A DNA stretch of 64,000 nucleotides from Henricia sp. BOLD:AAB3569 (GCA_037783545.1 JBBELK010000060.1:2294001-2358000); one strand, 5' to 3'. Shown: positions 9,419-20,635, counted from the stretch's first letter. Program-made: numbers and translations. Notes: generated by a model from the letters alone, not told the origin.

Positions 9419-9556
9419 AACTGCGGAGGCGTTTGTATGATGACCCGAGAGCGCCTATTTTAGAAGTTTGCTGACCAAAGTTCAAGATGCGTTTGCTTCC
9501 TGGTTATTCGGACGTTTTGAGGCAAATCTGATCAGTTTTCGAGAAAAAGCAGGTAC

Positions 9557-9571
9557 CGTCCCTGGGTGGAT

Positions 9572-9624
<53 letters not shown>

Positions 9625-9630
9625 AGAGAC
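9557..9630 (-). tRNA. tRNA-Asn(GTT)
   Basis: Consensus body; 5' spacer 138 bp. Confidence 0.96.
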
Positions 9631-9768
9631 AACTGATGAGGCGTTTGTATGATGACCCGAAGGCGCCTGTTTTAGAAGTTTGCTGACCAAAGTTCAAGAT
9701 GCGTTTGCTTCCTGGTTATTCGGACGTTTTGAGGCAAATCTGATCGGTTTTCGAGAAAAAGCAGGTAC

Positions 9769-9783
9769 CGTCCCTGGGTGGAT

Positions 9784-9836
<53 letters not shown>

Positions 9837-9842
9837 AGAGAC
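9769..9842 (-). tRNA. tRNA-Asn(GTT)
   Basis: Consensus body; 5' spacer 291 bp. Confidence 0.96.
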
Positions 9843-10133
9843 AACTGATGAGGCGTTTGTATGATGACCCGAAGGCGCCTTTGGAGATGTCTCACAAGTG
9901 ATCTTCAAACAAAGCAAAAAAATCGGGGATCCCATCGGCATTCATTTGCCAGGATGCATTTGTTCGCTGGGCATCCTCTACTCACGATGACAGGATGTGT
10001 GCTGTTCCCGCTTTGTGTTTACATCCTCTTCCTGTTTTGGAAGTTTGCTGACCAATGTTCAAGATGCGTTTGCTCCTTGGTTATTCGGACGTTTTTAGGC
10101 AAATCTGATCGGTTCTCGAGAAAAAGCAGGTAC

Positions 10134-10148
10134 CGTCCCTGGGTGGAT

Positions 10149-10201
<53 letters not shown>

Positions 10202-10207
10202 AGAGAC
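10134..10207 (-). tRNA. tRNA-Asn(GTT)
   Basis: Consensus body; 3' flank carries ggttctcgag, a mark shared with 12227, 13533 and 13898. 5' spacer 290 bp. Confidence 0.96.
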
Positions 10208-10497
10208 AACTGATGAGGCGTTTGTATGATGACCCGAAGGCGGCTTTGGAGATGTCTCACAAGTGATCTTCAACCAAAGCAAAAAATCGTTGATCCCATC
10301 GGCATTCATTTGCCAGGATGCATTTGTTCGCTGGGCATCCTCTACTCACGATGACAGGATGTGTGCTGTTCCCCCTTTGTGTTTACATCCTCTTCCTGTT
10401 TTGGAAGTTTGCTGACCATTGTTCAAGATGCGTTTGCTCCCTGGTTATTCGGACGTTTTTAGGCAAATCTGATCGGTTTTCGAGAAAAAGCAGGTAC

Positions 10498-10519
10498 CGT
10501 CCCTGGGTGGATTTGAAAA

Positions 10520-10565
<46 letters not shown>

Positions 10566-10571
10566 AGAGAC
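10498..10571 (-). pseudogene. tRNA-Asn with broken box B and internal T5
   Basis: G52 and G53 are both T. This destroys two T-stem pairs, removes the GG that opens box B and creates T5 within the gene (10516-10520). TFIIIC binding and full-length transcription are both unlikely. 5' spacer 138 bp. Confidence 0.9.
10516..10520 (-). terminator. Oligo-T run inside a tRNA body
   Basis: A CC-to-AA change on the + strand creates T5 within the T arm of the tRNA at 10498. This would be expected to terminate pol III before the 3' end. Confidence 0.7.
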
Positions 10572-10709
10572 AACTGAGGAGGCGTTTGTATGATGACCCG
10601 AGAGCGCCTATTTTAGAAGTTTGCTGACCAAAGTTCAAGATGCGTTTGCTTCCTGGTTATTCGGACGTTTTGAGGCAAATCTGATCAGTTTTCGAGAAAA
10701 AGCAGGTAC

Positions 10710-10724
10710 CGTCCCTGGGTGGAT

Positions 10725-10777
<53 letters not shown>

Positions 10778-10783
10778 AGAGAC
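10710..10783 (-). tRNA. tRNA-Asn(GTT)
   Basis: Consensus body; 5' spacer 138 bp. Confidence 0.96.
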
Positions 10784-10921
10784 AACTGATGAGGCGTTTG
10801 TATGATGACCCGAAGCCGCCTGTTTTAGAAGTTTGCTGACCAAAGTTCAAGATGCGTTTGCTTCCTGGTTATTCGGACGTTTTGAGGCAAATCTGATCGG
10901 TTTTCGAGAAAAAGCAGGTAC

Positions 10922-10936
10922 CGTCCCTGGGTGGAT

Positions 10937-10989
<53 letters not shown>

Positions 10990-10995
10990 AGAGAC
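10922..10995 (-). tRNA. tRNA-Asn(GTT)
   Basis: Consensus body; 5' spacer 137 bp (one C lost in gaccgaagg). Confidence 0.96.
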
Positions 10996-11132
10996 AACTG
11001 AGGAGGCGTTTGTATGATGACCGAAGGCGCCTGTTTTAGACGTTTGCTGACCAAAGTTCAAGATGCGTTTGCTTCCTGGTTATTCGGACGTTTTGAGGCA
11101 AATCTGATCGGTTTTCGAGAAAAAGCAGGTAC

Positions 11133-11147
11133 CGTCCCTGGGTGGAT

Positions 11148-11200
<53 letters not shown>

Positions 11201-11206
11201 AGAGAC
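11133..11206 (-). tRNA. tRNA-Asn(GTT)
   Basis: Consensus body; 5' spacer 291 bp. Confidence 0.96.
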
Positions 11207-11497
11207 AACTGATGAGGCGTTTGTATGATGACCCGAAGGCGCCTTTGGAGATGTCTCACAAGTGATCTTCAAACAAAGCAAAAAAATCGGGGATCCCATC
11301 GGCATTCATTTGCCAGGATGCATTTGTTCGCTGGGCATCCTCTACTCACGATGACAGGATGTGTGCTGTTCCACCTTTGTGTTTACATCCTCTTCCTGTT
11401 TTGGAAGTTTGCTGACCAATGTTCAAGATGCGTTTGCTCCCTGGTTATTCGGACGTTTTTAGGCAAATCTGATCAGTTTTCGAGAAAAAGCAGGTAC

Positions 11498-11512
11498 CGT
11501 CCCTGGGTGGAT

Positions 11513-11565
<53 letters not shown>

Positions 11566-11571
11566 AGAGAC
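11498..11571 (-). tRNA. tRNA-Asn(GTT)
   Basis: Consensus body; 5' spacer 290 bp. Related to 12804 at +1306. Confidence 0.96.
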
Positions 11572-11861
11572 AACTGATGAGGCGTTTGTATGATGACCCG
11601 AAGGCGGCTTTGGAGACGTCTCACAAGTGATCTTCAACCAAAGCAAAAAATCGTTGATCCCATCGGCATTCATTTGCCAGGATGCATTTGTTCGCTGGGC
11701 ATCCTCTACTCACGATGACAGGATGTGTGCTGTTCCCCCTTTGTGTTTACATCCTCTTCCTGTTTTAGAAGTTTGCTGACCAAAGTTCAAGATGCGTTTG
11801 CTTCCTGGTTATTCGGACGTTTTGAGGCAAATCTGATCGGTTTTCGAGAAAAAGCAGGTAC

Positions 11862-11876
11862 CGTCCCTGGGTGGAT

Positions 11877-11929
<53 letters not shown>

Positions 11930-11935
11930 AGAGAC
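11862..11935 (-). tRNA. tRNA-Asn(GTT)
   Basis: Consensus body; 5' spacer 291 bp. Confidence 0.96.
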
Positions 11936-12226
11936 AACTGATGAGGCGTTTGTATGATGACCTGAAGGCGCCTTTGGAGATGTCTCACAAGTGATCTTCA
12001 AACAAAGCAAAAAAATCGGGGATCCCATCGGCATTCATTTGCCAGGATGCATTTGTTCGCTGGGCATCCTCTACTCACGATGACAGGATGTGTGCTGTTC
12101 CCGCTTTGTGTTTACATCCTCTTCCTGTTTTGGAAGTTTGCTGACCAATGTTCAAGATGCGTTTGCTCCTTGGTTATTCGGACGTTTTTAGGCAAATCTG
12201 ATCGGTTCTCGAGAAAAAGCAGGTAC

Positions 12227-12241
12227 CGTCCCTGGGTGGAT

Positions 12242-12294
<53 letters not shown>

Positions 12295-12300
12295 AGAGAC
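12227..12300 (-). tRNA. tRNA-Asn(GTT)
   Basis: Consensus body; ggttctcgag 3' flank; 5' spacer 138 bp. Confidence 0.96.
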
Positions 12301-12438
12301 AACTGATGAGGCGTTTGTATGATGACCCGAAGGCGCCTGTTTTAGAAGTTTGCTGACCAAAGTTCAAGATGCGTTTGCTTCCTGGTTATTCGGACGTTTT
12401 GAGGCAAATCTGATCGGTTTTCGAGAAAAAGCAGGTAC

Positions 12439-12453
12439 CGTCCCAGGGTGGAT

Positions 12454-12489
<36 letters not shown>

Positions 12490-12512
12490 ATAACCGATTG
12501 CGCCACAGAGAC
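12439..12512 (-). tRNA. tRNA-Asn(GTT), A67T + G22T variant
   Basis: A67T opposes T6 and G22T opposes C13, so one acceptor pair and one D-stem pair are lost. G22T is also found in the ATT class. 5' spacer 291 bp. Confidence 0.75.
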
Positions 12513-12803
12513 AACTGATGAGGCGTTTGTATGATGACCCGAAGGCGCCTTTGGAGATGTCTCACAAGTGATCTTCAAACAAAGCAAAAAAATCGGGGAT
12601 CCCATCGGCATTCATTTGCCAGGATGCATTTGTTCGCTGGGCATCCTCTACTCACGATGACAGGATGTGTGCTGTTCCACCTTTGTGTTTACATCCTCTT
12701 CCTGTTTTGGAAGTTTGCTGACCAATGTTCAAGATGCGTTTGCTCCCTGGTTATTCGGACGTTTTTAGGCAAATCTGATCAGTTTTCGAGAAAAAGCAGG
12801 TAC

Positions 12804-12818
12804 CGTCCCTGGGTGGAT

Positions 12819-12871
<53 letters not shown>

Positions 12872-12877
12872 AGAGAC
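12804..12877 (-). tRNA. tRNA-Asn(GTT)
   Basis: Consensus body; 5' spacer 290 bp. Confidence 0.96.
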
Positions 12878-13167
12878 AACTGATGAGGCGTTTGTATGAT
12901 GACCCGAAGGCGGCTTTGGAGACGTCTCACAAGTGATCTTCAACCAAAGCAAAAAATCGTTGATCCTATCGGCATTCATTTGCCAGGATGCATTTGTTCG
13001 CTGGGCATCCTCTACTCACGATGACAGGATGTGTGCTGTTCCCCCTTTGTGTTTACATCCTCTTCCTGTTTTAGAAGTTTGCTGACCAAAGTTCAAGATG
13101 CGTTTGCTTCCTGGTTATTCGGACGTTTTGAGGCAAATCTGATCGGTTTTCGAGAAAAAGCAGGTAC

Positions 13168-13182
13168 CGTCCCTGGGTGGAT

Positions 13183-13235
<53 letters not shown>

Positions 13236-13241
13236 AGAGAC
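13168..13241 (-). tRNA. tRNA-Asn(GTT)
   Basis: Consensus body; 5' spacer 291 bp. Confidence 0.96.
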
Positions 13242-13532
13242 AACTGATGAGGCGTTTGTATGATGACCCGAAGGCGCCTTTGGAGATGTCTCACAAGTGA
13301 TCTTCAAACAAAGCAAAAAAATCGGGGATCCCATCGGCATTCATTTGCCAGGATGCATTTGTTCGCTGGGCATCCTCTACTCACGATGACAGGATGTGTG
13401 CTGTTCCCGCTTTGTGTTTACATCCTCTTCCTGTTTTGGAAGTTTGCTGACCAATGTTCAAGATGCGTTTGCTCCTTGGTTATTCGGACGTTTTTAGGCA
13501 AATCTGATCGGTTCTCGAGAAAAAGCAGGTAC

Positions 13533-13547
13533 CGTCCCTGGGTGGAT

Positions 13548-13600
<53 letters not shown>

Positions 13601-13606
13601 AGAGAC
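13533..13606 (-). tRNA. tRNA-Asn(GTT)
   Basis: Consensus body; ggttctcgag 3' flank; 5' spacer 291 bp. Confidence 0.96.
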
Positions 13607-13897
13607 AACTGATGAGGCGTTTGTATGATGACCCGAAGGCGCCTTTGGAGATGTCTCACAAGTGATCTTCAAACAAAGCAAAAAAATCGGGGATCCCATC
13701 GGCATTCATTTGCCAGGATGCATTTGTTCGCTGGGCATCCTCTACTCACGATGACAGGATGTGTGCTGTTCCCGCTTTGTGTTTACATCCTCTTCCTGTT
13801 TTGGAAGTTTGCTGACCAATGTTTAAGATGCGTTTGCTCCTTGGTTATTCGGACGTTTTTAGGCAAATCTGATCGGTTCTCGAGAAAAAGCAGGTAC

Positions 13898-13912
13898 CGT
13901 CCCTGGGTGGAT

Positions 13913-13965
<53 letters not shown>

Positions 13966-13971
13966 AGAGAC
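13898..13971 (-). tRNA. tRNA-Asn(GTT)
   Basis: Consensus body; its unit closely copies that of 13533. 5' spacer 138 bp. Confidence 0.96.
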
Positions 13972-14109
13972 AACTGAGGAGGCGTTTGTATGATGACCCG
14001 AAGGCGCCTGTTTTAGAAGTTTGCTGACCAAAGTTCAAGATGCGTTTGCTTCCTGGTTATTCGGACGTTTTGAGGCAAATCTGATCAGTTTTCGAGAAAA
14101 AGCAGGTAC

Positions 14110-14124
14110 CGTCCCTGGGTGGAT

Positions 14125-14177
<53 letters not shown>

Positions 14178-14183
14178 AGAGAC
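14110..14183 (-). tRNA. tRNA-Asn(GTT)
   Basis: Consensus body; opens the 576-bp repeats; 5' spacer 290 bp. Confidence 0.96.
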
Positions 14184-14473
14184 AACTGATGAGGCGTTTG
14201 TATGATGACCCGAAGGCGGCTTTGGAGATGTCTCACAAGTGATCTTCAACCAAAGCAAAAAATCGTTGATCCCATCGGCATTCATTTGCCAGGATGCATT
14301 TGTTCGCTGGGCATCCTCTACTCACGATGACAGGATGTGTGCTGTTCCCCCTTTGTGTTTACATCCTCTTCCTGTTTTGGAAGTTTGCTGACCAATGTTC
14401 AAGATGCGTTTGCTCCCTGGTTATTCGGACGTTTTTAGGCAAATCTGATCGGTTTTCGAGAAAAAGCAGGTAC

Positions 14474-14488
14474 CGTCCCTGGGTGGAT

Positions 14489-14541
<53 letters not shown>

Positions 14542-14547
14542 AGAGAC
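14474..14547 (-). tRNA. tRNA-Asn(GTT)
   Basis: Consensus body; 5' spacer 138 bp. Confidence 0.96.
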
Positions 14548-14685
14548 AACTGAGGAGGCGTTTGTATGATGACCCGAGAGCGCCTATTTTAGAAGTTTGC
14601 TGACCAAAGCTCAAGATGCGTTTGCTTCCTGGTTATTCGGACGTTTTGAGGCAAATCTGATCAGTTTTCGAGAAAAAGCAGGTAC

Positions 14686-14700
14686 CGTCCCTGGGTGGAT

Positions 14701-14753
<53 letters not shown>

Positions 14754-14759
14754 AGAGAC
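14686..14759 (-). tRNA. tRNA-Asn(GTT)
   Basis: Consensus body; 5' spacer 290 bp with tgatgaagcg. Confidence 0.96.
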
Positions 14760-15049
14760 AACTGATGAAGCGTTTGTATGATGACCCGAAGGCGGCTTTG
14801 GAGATGTCTCACAAGTGATCTTCAACCAAAGCAAAAAATCGTTGATCCCATCGGCATTCATTTGCCAGGATGCATTTGTTCGCTGGGCATCCTCTACTCA
14901 CGATGACAGGATGTGTGCTGTTCCCCCTTTGTGTTTACATCCTCTTCCTGTTTTGGAAGTTTGCTGACCAATGTTCAAGATGCGTTTGCTCCCTGGTTAT
15001 TCGGACGTTTTTAGGCAAATCTGATCGGTTTTCGAGAAAAAGCAGGTAC

Positions 15050-15064
15050 CGTCCCTGGGTGGAT

Positions 15065-15114
<50 letters not shown>

Positions 15115-15123
15115 TACAGAGAC
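15050..15123 (-). tRNA. tRNA-Asn(GTT), G9A variant
   Basis: G9A fits the purine allowed in box A and the linker; probably functional. 5' spacer 138 bp. Confidence 0.92.
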
Positions 15124-15261
15124 AACTGAGGAGGCGTTTGTATGATGACCCGAGAGCGCCTATTTTAGAAGTTTGCTGACCAAAGTTCAAGATGCGTTTG
15201 CTTCCTGGTTATTCGGACGTTTTGAGGCAAATCTGATCAGTTTTCGAGAAAAAGCAGGTAC

Positions 15262-15276
15262 CGTCCCTGGGTGGAT

Positions 15277-15329
<53 letters not shown>

Positions 15330-15335
15330 AGAGAC
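15262..15335 (-). tRNA. tRNA-Asn(GTT)
   Basis: Consensus body; 5' spacer 290 bp. Confidence 0.96.
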
Positions 15336-15625
15336 AACTGATGAGGCGTTTGTATGATGACCCGAAGGCGGCTTTGGAGATGTCTCACAAGTGATCTTCA
15401 ACCAAAGCAAAAAATCGTTGATCCCATCGGCATTCATTTGCCAGGATGCATTTGTTCGCTGGGCATCCTCTACTCACGATGACAGGATGTGTGCTGTTCC
15501 CCCTTTGTGTTTACATCCTCTTCCTGTTTTGGAAGTTTGCTGACCAATGTTCAAGATGCGTTTGCTCCCTGGTTATTCGGACGTTTTTAGGCAAATCTGA
15601 TCGGTTTTCGAGAAAAAGCAGGTAC

Positions 15626-15640
15626 CGTCCCTGGGTGGAT

Positions 15641-15693
<53 letters not shown>

Positions 15694-15699
15694 AGAGAC
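15626..15699 (-). tRNA. tRNA-Asn(GTT)
   Basis: Consensus body; 5' spacer 138 bp. Confidence 0.96.
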
Positions 15700-15837
15700 A
15701 ACTGAGGAGGCGTTTGTATGATGACCCGAGAGCGCCTATTTTAGAAGTTTGCTGACCAAAGCTCAAGATGCGTTTGCTTCCTGGTTATTCGGACGTTTTG
15801 AGGCAAATCTGATCAGTTTTCGAGAAAAAGCAGGTAC

Positions 15838-15852
15838 CGTCCCTGGGTGGAT

Positions 15853-15905
<53 letters not shown>

Positions 15906-15911
15906 AGAGAC
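15838..15911 (-). tRNA. tRNA-Asn(GTT)
   Basis: Consensus body; 5' spacer 290 bp with tgatgaagcg. Confidence 0.96.
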
Positions 15912-16201
15912 AACTGATGAAGCGTTTGTATGATGACCCGAAGGCGGCTTTGGAGATGTCTCACAAGTGATCTTCAACCAAAGCAAAAAATCGTTGATCC
16001 CATCGGCATTCATTTGCCAGGATGCATTTGTTCGCTGGGCATCCTCTACTCACGATGACAGGATGTGTGCTGTTCCCCCTTTGTGTTTACATCCTCTTCC
16101 TGTTTTGGAAGTTTGCTGACCAATGTTCAAGATGCGTTTGCTCCCTGGTTATTCGGACGTTTTTAGGCAAATCTGATCGGTTTTCGAGAAAAAGCAGGTA
16201 C

Positions 16202-16216
16202 CGTCCCTGGGTGGAT

Positions 16217-16266
<50 letters not shown>

Positions 16267-16275
16267 TACAGAGAC
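16202..16275 (-). tRNA. tRNA-Asn(GTT), G9A variant
   Basis: Same G9A as 15050; 5' spacer 138 bp. Confidence 0.92.
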
Positions 16276-16413
16276 AACTGAGGAGGCGTTTGTATGATGA
16301 CCCGAGAGCGCCTATTTTAGAAGTTTGCTGACCAAAGTTCAAGATGCGTTTGCTTCCTGGTTATTCGGACGTTTTGAGGCAAATCTGATCAGTTTTCGAG
16401 AAAAAGCAGGTAC

Positions 16414-16428
16414 CGTCCCTGGGTGGAT

Positions 16429-16469
<41 letters not shown>

Positions 16470-16487
16470 TGATTGCGCCACAGAGAC
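16414..16487 (-). tRNA. tRNA-Asn(GTT), G18A variant
   Basis: G18A as at 768, but with the normal gcaggtac flank. 5' spacer 139 bp with the unusual ttttaggtgaggacc. Confidence 0.85.
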
Positions 16488-16626
16488 AACTGATGAGGCG
16501 TTTTAGGTGAGGACCCGAAGGCGCCTGTTTTAGAAGTTTGCTGACCAAAGTTCAAGATGCGTTTGCTTCCTGGTTATTCGGACGTTTTGAGGCAAATCTG
16601 ATCAGTTTTAGAGAAAAAGCAGGTAC

Positions 16627-16641
16627 CGTCCCTGGGTGGAT

Positions 16642-16694
<53 letters not shown>

Positions 16695-16700
16695 AGAGAC
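16627..16700 (-). tRNA. tRNA-Asn(GTT)
   Basis: Consensus body; 5' spacer 137 bp. Confidence 0.96.
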
Positions 16701-16837
16701 AACTGAGGAGGCGTTTGTATGATGACCGAAGGCGCCTGTTTTAGACGTTTGCTGACCAAAGTTCAAGATGCGTTTGCTTCCTGGTTATTCGGACGTTTTG
16801 AGGCAAATCTGATCGGTTTTCGACAAAAAGCAGGTAC

Positions 16838-16852
16838 CGTCCCTGGGTGGAT

Positions 16853-16905
<53 letters not shown>

Positions 16906-16911
16906 AGAGAC
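16838..16911 (-). tRNA. tRNA-Asn(GTT)
   Basis: Consensus body; 3' flank cgacaaaaag still gives T5. 5' spacer 138 bp. Confidence 0.96.
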
Positions 16912-17049
16912 AACTGAGGAGGCGTTTGTATGATGACCCGAGAGCGCCTATTTTAGAAGTTTGCTGACCAAAGTTCAAGATGCGTTTGCTTCCTGGTTAT
17001 TCGGACGTTTTGAGGCAAATCTGATCAGTTTTCGAGAAAAAGCAGGTAC

Positions 17050-17064
17050 CGTCCCTGGGTGGAT

Positions 17065-17117
<53 letters not shown>

Positions 17118-17123
17118 AGAGAC
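17050..17123 (-). tRNA. tRNA-Asn(GTT)
   Basis: Consensus body; 5' spacer 290 bp. Confidence 0.96.
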
Positions 17124-17413
17124 AACTGATGAGGCGTTTGTATGATGACCCGAAGGCGGCTTTGGAGATGTCTCACAAGTGATCTTCAACCAAAGCAAAA
17201 AATCGTTGATCCCATCGGCATTCATTTGCCAGGATGCATTTGTTCGCTGGGCATCCTCTACTCACGATGACAGGATGTGTGCTGTTCCCCCTTTGTGTTT
17301 ACATCCTCTTCCTGTTTTGGAAGTTTGCTGACCAATGTTCAAGATGCGTTTGCTCCCTGGTTATTCGGACGTTTTTAGGCAAATCTGATCGGTTTTCGAG
17401 AAAAAGCAGGTAC

Positions 17414-17428
17414 CGTCCCTGGGTGGAT

Positions 17429-17481
<53 letters not shown>

Positions 17482-17487
17482 AGAGAC
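17414..17487 (-). tRNA. tRNA-Asn(GTT)
   Basis: Consensus body; 5' spacer 138 bp (tgatgagtcg). Confidence 0.96.
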
Positions 17488-17625
17488 AACTGATGAGTCG
17501 TTTGTATGATGACCCGAGAGCGCCTATTTTAGAAGTTTGCTGACCAAAGTTCAAGATGCGTTTGCTTCCTGGTTATTCGGACGTTTTGAGGCAAATCTGA
17601 TCAGTTTTCGAGAAAAAGCAGGTAC

Positions 17626-17640
17626 CGTCCCTGGGTGGAT

Positions 17641-17693
<53 letters not shown>

Positions 17694-17699
17694 AGAGAC
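17626..17699 (-). tRNA. tRNA-Asn(GTT)
   Basis: Consensus body; 5' spacer 137 bp. Confidence 0.96.
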
Positions 17700-17836
17700 A
17701 ACTGAGGAGGCGTTTGTATGATGACCGAAGGCGCCTGTTTTAGACGTTTGCTGACCAAAGTTCAAGATGCGTTTGCTTCCTGGTTATTCGGACGTTTTGA
17801 GGCAAATCTGATCGGTTTTCGAGAAAAAGCAGGTAC

Positions 17837-17850
17837 CGTCCCGGGTGGAT

Positions 17851-17903
<53 letters not shown>

Positions 17904-17909
17904 AGAGAC
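17837..17909 (-). pseudogene. tRNA-Asn with 1-nt acceptor-stem deletion
   Basis: A67 is missing (CCCGGGAC instead of CCCAGGGAC), so the acceptor 3' strand is one base short and the stem cannot close fully. Anticodon and promoters are intact. 5' spacer 291 bp. Confidence 0.82.
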
Positions 17910-18200
17910 AACTGATGAGGCGTTTGTATGATGACCCGAAGGCGCCTTTGGAGATGTCTCACAAGTGATCTTCAAACAAAGCAAAAAAATCGGGGATCCC
18001 ATCGGCATTCATTTGCCAGTATGCATTTGTTCGCTGGGCATCCTCCACTCACGATGACAGGATGTGTGCTCTTCCGCCTTTGTGTTTACATCCTCTTCCT
18101 GTTTTAGAAGTTTGCTGACCAATGTTCAAGATGCGTTTGATTCCTGGTTATTCGGACGTTTTGAGGCAAATCTGATCGGTTTTCGAGAAAAAGCAGGTAC

Positions 18201-18215
18201 CGTCCCTGGGTGGAT

Positions 18216-18268
<53 letters not shown>

Positions 18269-18274
18269 AGAGAC
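18201..18274 (-). tRNA. tRNA-Asn(GTT)
   Basis: Consensus body; 5' spacer 138 bp. Confidence 0.96.
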
Positions 18275-18412
18275 AACTGAGGAGGCGTTTGTATGATGAC
18301 CCGAAGGCGCCTGTTTTAGACGTTTGCTGACCAAAGTTCAAGATGCGTTTGCTTCCTGGTTATTCGGACGTTTTGAGGCAAATCTGATCGGTTTTCGAGA
18401 AAAAGCAGGTAC

Positions 18413-18437
18413 CGTCCCTGGGTGGATTTGAACCACA

Positions 18438-18480
<43 letters not shown>

Positions 18481-18486
18481 AGAAAC
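18413..18486 (-). tRNA. tRNA-Asn(GTT), G49T + C3T variant
   Basis: G49T opens the T-stem base (T-C); C3T keeps a wobble. 5' spacer 291 bp. Same pair of changes at 19720 and 20986. Confidence 0.8.
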
Positions 18487-18777
18487 AACTGATGAGGCGT
18501 TTGTATGATGACCCGAAGGCGCCTTTGGAGATGTCTCACAAGTGATCTTCAAACAAAGCAAAAAAATCGGGGATCCCATCGGCATTCATTTGCCAGTATG
18601 CATTTGTTCGCTGGGCATCCTCTACTCACGATGACAGGATGTGTGCTGTTCCGCCTTTGTGTTTACATCCTCTTCCTGTTTTGGAAGTTTGCTGACCAAT
18701 GTTCAAGATGCGTTTGCTCCCTGTATATTCGAACGTTTTGAGGCAAATCTGATCGGTTTTCGAGAAAAAGCAGGTAC

Positions 18778-18792
18778 CGTCCCTGGGTGGAT

Positions 18793-18845
<53 letters not shown>

Positions 18846-18851
18846 AGAGAC
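18778..18851 (-). tRNA. tRNA-Asn(GTT)
   Basis: Consensus body; the 3' spacer has ctgtatattcgaacg. 5' spacer 138 bp. Confidence 0.96.
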
Positions 18852-18989
18852 AACTGAGGAGACGTTTGTATGATGACCCGAAGGCGCCTGTTTTAGACGT
18901 TTGCTGACCAAAGTTCAAGATGCATTTGCTTCCTGGTTATTCGGACGTTTTGAGGCAAATCTGATCGGTTTTCGAGAAAAAGCAGGTAC

Positions 18990-19022
18990 CGTCCCTGGGT
19001 GGATTTGAACCAGCAACCTTAA

Positions 19023-19057
<35 letters not shown>

Positions 19058-19063
19058 AGAGAC
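18990..19063 (-). pseudogene. tRNA-Asn with damaged anticodon stem (palindromic)
   Basis: G41T and A42T mismatch the anticodon stem and G50C breaks the T stem. The new sequence holds the 12-bp palindrome AACCTTAAGGTT, which could compete with the cloverleaf. Anticodon GTT is unchanged. 5' spacer 291 bp. Relative at 21563. Confidence 0.85.
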
Positions 19064-19354
19064 AACTGATGAGGCGTTTGTATGATGACCCGAAGGCTTC
19101 TTTGGAGATGTCTCACAAGTGATCATCAACCAAAGCAAAAAAATCGGGGATCCCATCGGCATTCATTTGCCAGGATGCATTTGTTCGCTGGGCATCCTCT
19201 ACTCACGATGACAGGATGTGTGCTGTTCCCCCTTTGCGTTTACATCCTCTTCCTGTTTTGGAAGTTTGCTGACCAATGTTCAAGATGCGTTTGCTCCCTG
19301 GTTATTCGGACGTTTTGAGGCAAATCTGATCGGTTTTTGAGAAAATGCAGGTAC

Positions 19355-19369
19355 CGTCCCTGGGTGGAT

Positions 19370-19413
<44 letters not shown>

Positions 19414-19428
19414 ATGCGCCACAGAGAC
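19355..19428 (-). tRNA. tRNA-Asn(GTT), A15T variant
   Basis: A15T changes the residue that normally pairs with position 48 and a box A base. The terminator is reduced to T4. 5' spacer 291 bp. Counterpart at 21928. Confidence 0.82.
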
Positions 19429-19719
19429 AACTGATGAGGCGTTTGTATGATGACCCGAAGGCGGCTTTGCAGATGTCTCACAAGTGATCTTCAAACAAAG
19501 CAAAAAAATCGGGGATCCCATCGGCATTCATTTGCCAGGATGCATTTGTTCGCTGGGCATCCTCTACTCACGATGACAGGATGTGTGCTGTTCCCCCTTT
19601 GCGTTTACATCCTCTTCCTGTTTTGGAAGTTTGCTGACCAATGTTCAAGATGCGTTTGCTTCCTGGTTATTCGGACGTTTTGAGGCAAATCTGATCGGTT
19701 TTCGAGAAAAAGCAGGTAC

Positions 19720-19744
19720 CGTCCCTGGGTGGATTTGAACCACA

Positions 19745-19787
<43 letters not shown>

Positions 19788-19793
19788 AGAAAC
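19720..19793 (-). tRNA. tRNA-Asn(GTT), G49T + C3T variant
   Basis: As 18413; 5' spacer 291 bp. Confidence 0.8.
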
Positions 19794-20084
19794 AACTGAT
19801 GAGGCGTTTGTATGATGACCCGAAGGCGCCTTTGGAGATGTCTCACAAGTGATTTTCAAACAAAGCAAAAAAATCGGGGATCCCATCGGCATTCATTTGC
19901 CAGTATGCATTTGTTCGCTGGGCATCCTCTACTCACGATGACAGGATGTGTGCTGTTCCGCCTTTGTGTTTACATCCTCTTCCTGTTTTGGAAGTTTGCT
20001 GACCAATGTTCAAGATGCGTTTGCTCCCTGTATTTTCGAACGTTTTGAGGCAAATCTGATCGGTTTTCGAGAAAAAGCAGGTAC

Positions 20085-20099
20085 CGTCCCTGGGTGGAT

Positions 20100-20152
<53 letters not shown>

Positions 20153-20158
20153 AGAGAC
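20085..20158 (-). tRNA. tRNA-Asn(GTT)
   Basis: Consensus body; 5' spacer 138 bp. Confidence 0.96.
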
Positions 20159-20296
20159 AACTGAGGAGACGTTTGTATGATGACCCGAAGGCGCCTGTTT
20201 TAGACGTTTGCTGACCAAAGTTCAAGATGCATTTGCTTCCTGGTTATTCGGACGTTTTGAGGCAAATCTGATCGGTTTTCGAGAAAAAGCAGGTAC

Positions 20297-20311
20297 CGTC
20301 ACTGGGTGGAT

Positions 20312-20343
<32 letters not shown>

Positions 20344-20370
20344 AGCGCTAACCGATTGCGCCACAGAGAC
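20297..20370 (-). tRNA. tRNA-Asn(GTT), G69T + G26T variant
   Basis: G69T faces T4 (mismatch) and G26T alters the D/anticodon junction. 5' spacer 250 bp. Counterpart at 22309. Confidence 0.8.
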
Positions 20371-20620
20371 AACTGATGAGGCGTTTGTATGATGACCAGA
20401 AGGCGCCTTTGGGGATGTCTCACAAGTGATCTTCAGCCAAAGCAAAAAATCGTGGATCCCATCGGCATTCATTTGCCAGGATGCATTTGTACGCTGGGCA
20501 TCCTTTACTCACGATGACAGGATGTGTGCTGTTCCGCCTTTGTGTTCAAGATGCGTTTTCTCCCTGGTTATTCGGACGTTTTGAGGCAAATCTGATCGGT
20601 TTTCGAGAAAAAGCAGGTAC
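20297..20620 (-). repeat. Prototype 324-bp unit
   Basis: A long unit lacking about 40 bp; the join ctttgtgttcaagatg fuses two TGTT-containing sites. The same form follows the tRNAs at 22309 and 22633. Confidence 0.88.
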
Positions 20621-20635
20621 CGTCCCTGGGTGGAT

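Larger units (their letters stand above)
14110..16413 (-). repeat. Four 576-bp repeats (long plus short unit)
   Basis: tRNAs at 14110, 14686, 15262 and 15838 start four successive 576-bp blocks. The second and fourth blocks share G9A in their second tRNA (15050, 16202) and the tgatgaagcg flank, suggesting a further doubling to 1152 bp. Confidence 0.88.

Noticed and set aside
16361-16555. Minus-strand ORFs containing LARSAVNRKVGGSNPP or VAQSVSAFGC
   Set aside because: These are the tRNA sense strand read in two frames plus spacer; not proteins.
17718-17915. + strand ORF ending in GGFEPPTFRLTAERANRLRHRDN
   Set aside because: A frame opened by the 1-nt deletion in the tRNA at 17837; again antisense tRNA.
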